Below, in pieces: positions 63,446 through 64,000 of a DNA stretch of 64,000 nucleotides (the first letter of the stretch is position 1; the number at the start of each line of letters is the position of its first letter). The notes under the pieces are model-generated. The model did no database searches. It saw nothing but the letters and a program-made list of their open reading frames with translations, and was not told the DNA's origin. The DNA comes from Anaeramoeba ignava (lineage: Eukaryota; Metamonada; Anaeramoebidae): NCBI GenBank assembly GCA_028826165.1, contig JAPDFW010000098.1:165001-229000 (forward strand), read 5' to 3'. The translations under genes were made by a program, and so were the position numbers.

Positions 63446-64000
63446 ATGCAATCAATTAAATGTGTAGTTGTTGGAGATGGAGCAGTTGGTAAAACATGTT
63501 TATTAATATCATATACAACAAATGCATTTCCAGGAGAATATATACCAACAGTATTTGATAATTATTCAGCCAATGTAATGGTAGATGGAAAACCAATCAA
63601 TTTAGGATTATGGGATACAGCAGGACAAGAAGATTACGATAGATTAAGACCATTATCATATCCACAAACGGATGTATTTTTGATTTGCTTTTCATTGATT
63701 TCACCTTCTTCTTTTGAAAACGTTAGAGCTAAATGGGTTCCTGAAATTCATCATCATTGTTCTAATGTTCCTATGATTCTTGTTGGTACTAAGCTTGATT
63801 TGAGAGATGACCAAGATACTATCATGAAACTTGAAGAAAAAGGTTTATCTCCTATTAGTTATCAAGCTGGTATGGATATGGCTAAAGAAATTAAAGCGGT
63901 TAAATATTTGGAATGTTCTGCTTTGACTCAAAAAAATTTGAAAACTGTTTTTGATGAATCTATTCGTGCTGTTCTTTCTCCTGTTAAACCTGATAAACCA
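63446..64000 (+). CDS. Rac-type Rho GTPase (3' end outside window)
   Basis: 185 codons are visible from the ATG at 63446. The sequence shows GDGAVGKT (P-loop), YIPTVFDNY (switch I), [21 protein letters not shown] (switch II), GTKLDLRDD (TKxD, followed by the Rho insert [17 protein letters not shown]) and ECSALTQ. The Rho insert helix and [12 protein letters not shown] place it in the Rac/Cdc42 group, nearest to Rac. Such GTPases control actin dynamics in amoeboid movement and phagocytosis. The C-terminal polybasic region and CAAX box would fall just beyond the window. Four-fold codons end almost only in A up to about 63690 and almost only in T afterwards. No intron is seen. Confidence 0.95.
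   Translation, partial: MQSIKCVVVGDGAVGKTCLLISYTTNAFPGEYIPTVFDNYSANVMVDGKPINLGLWDTAGQEDYDRLRPLSYPQTDVFLICFSLISPSSFENVRAKWVPEIHHHCSNVPMILVGTKLDLRDDQDTIMKLEEKGLSPISYQAGMDMAKEIKAVKYLECSALTQKNLKTVFDESIRAVLSPVKPDKP

Noticed and set aside
1-64000. tRNA, rRNA or transposable elements
   Set aside because: I found no cloverleaf with conserved arms, rRNA segment, reverse transcriptase, transposase or terminal repeats by reading; a dedicated scan could still find small ncRNAs.

Overview
The window is nuclear DNA of a very AT-rich eukaryote. Genes use TAA/TGA stops and the standard code. They are interrupted by GT-AG introns, many of which are almost entirely tandem hexamer or dodecamer microsatellite. 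The protein set includes two Fe-S flavoproteins, an ElbB/ES1-like DJ-1 protein with a possible organelle presequence, RCC1-BTB and BTB-TLDc expansions, a Rab11-like GTPase and a Rac. This best suggests a free-living amoeboid protist with an anaerobic or low-oxygen lifestyle. An Anaeramoeba-like organism is my guess from general knowledge, not something I could verify.

Layout. 1-4 kb: end of a GH20 beta-hexosaminidase (+), a microsatellite, then a BTB-BACK-TLDc gene (-) broken by one extra base. 4.2-7.2 kb: a three-exon calcineurin-B-like (CBL) calcium sensor (-) with an N-myristoylation start. 7.3-8.9 kb: a degenerate higher-order repeat. 9.2-11.7 kb: a gene with five PH-like repeats (+), also with an apparent frameshift. 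12-15.1 kb: six-exon Rab11-like GTPase (-). 15.4-18.6 kb: small OB-fold protein (-) with a 2.7-kb intron. 18.7-20.8 kb: ElbB/ES1 (+). 21.2-24.0 kb: eight-exon GOST-type 7TM protein (+). 24.3-26.0 kb: unrecognised gene (-). 26.4-27.55 kb: 14/15-mer array. 27.6-29.8 kb: THH1/TOM1/TOM3 7TM protein (+). 30.1-31.5 kb: five-TM protein (+). 31.6-34.4 kb: secreted DUF7948/SBBP N-domain protein (-). 34.5-38.1 kb: DDX10/Dbp4 RNA helicase (+). 38.3-41.1 kb: tandem duplicated Fe-S flavoproteins (-). 42.4-44.3 kb: cyclin (+). 44.5-47.9 kb: SLC45/sucrose-type MFS transporter (+). 48.0-49.5 kb: satellite of about 142 bp. 49.7-52.5 kb: Trf4-type nucleotidyltransferase (+). 52.6-54.1 kb: second BTB-BACK-TLDc gene. 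54.2-61.9 kb: four tandem RCC1-double-BTB genes. 62.3-63.2 kb: satellite of about 145 bp. 63.4 kb to the end: Rac GTPase (partial).

There is no operon logic; neighbours are functionally unrelated except for the tandem families. Themes are membrane traffic and signalling (Rab11, Rac, CBL, GOST, TOM1), RNA metabolism and ribosome biogenesis (DDX10, Trf4), and redox or metabolic roles (flavoproteins, ElbB). The most unusual material is structural. Introns are microsatellites, intergenic satellites have roughly nucleosome-length monomers, and a recurrent AAAGTGGAAYAA motif runs through many of them. Exon joins below were worked out by hand from splice sites, phase and family conservation; each total length was checked for divisibility by three.
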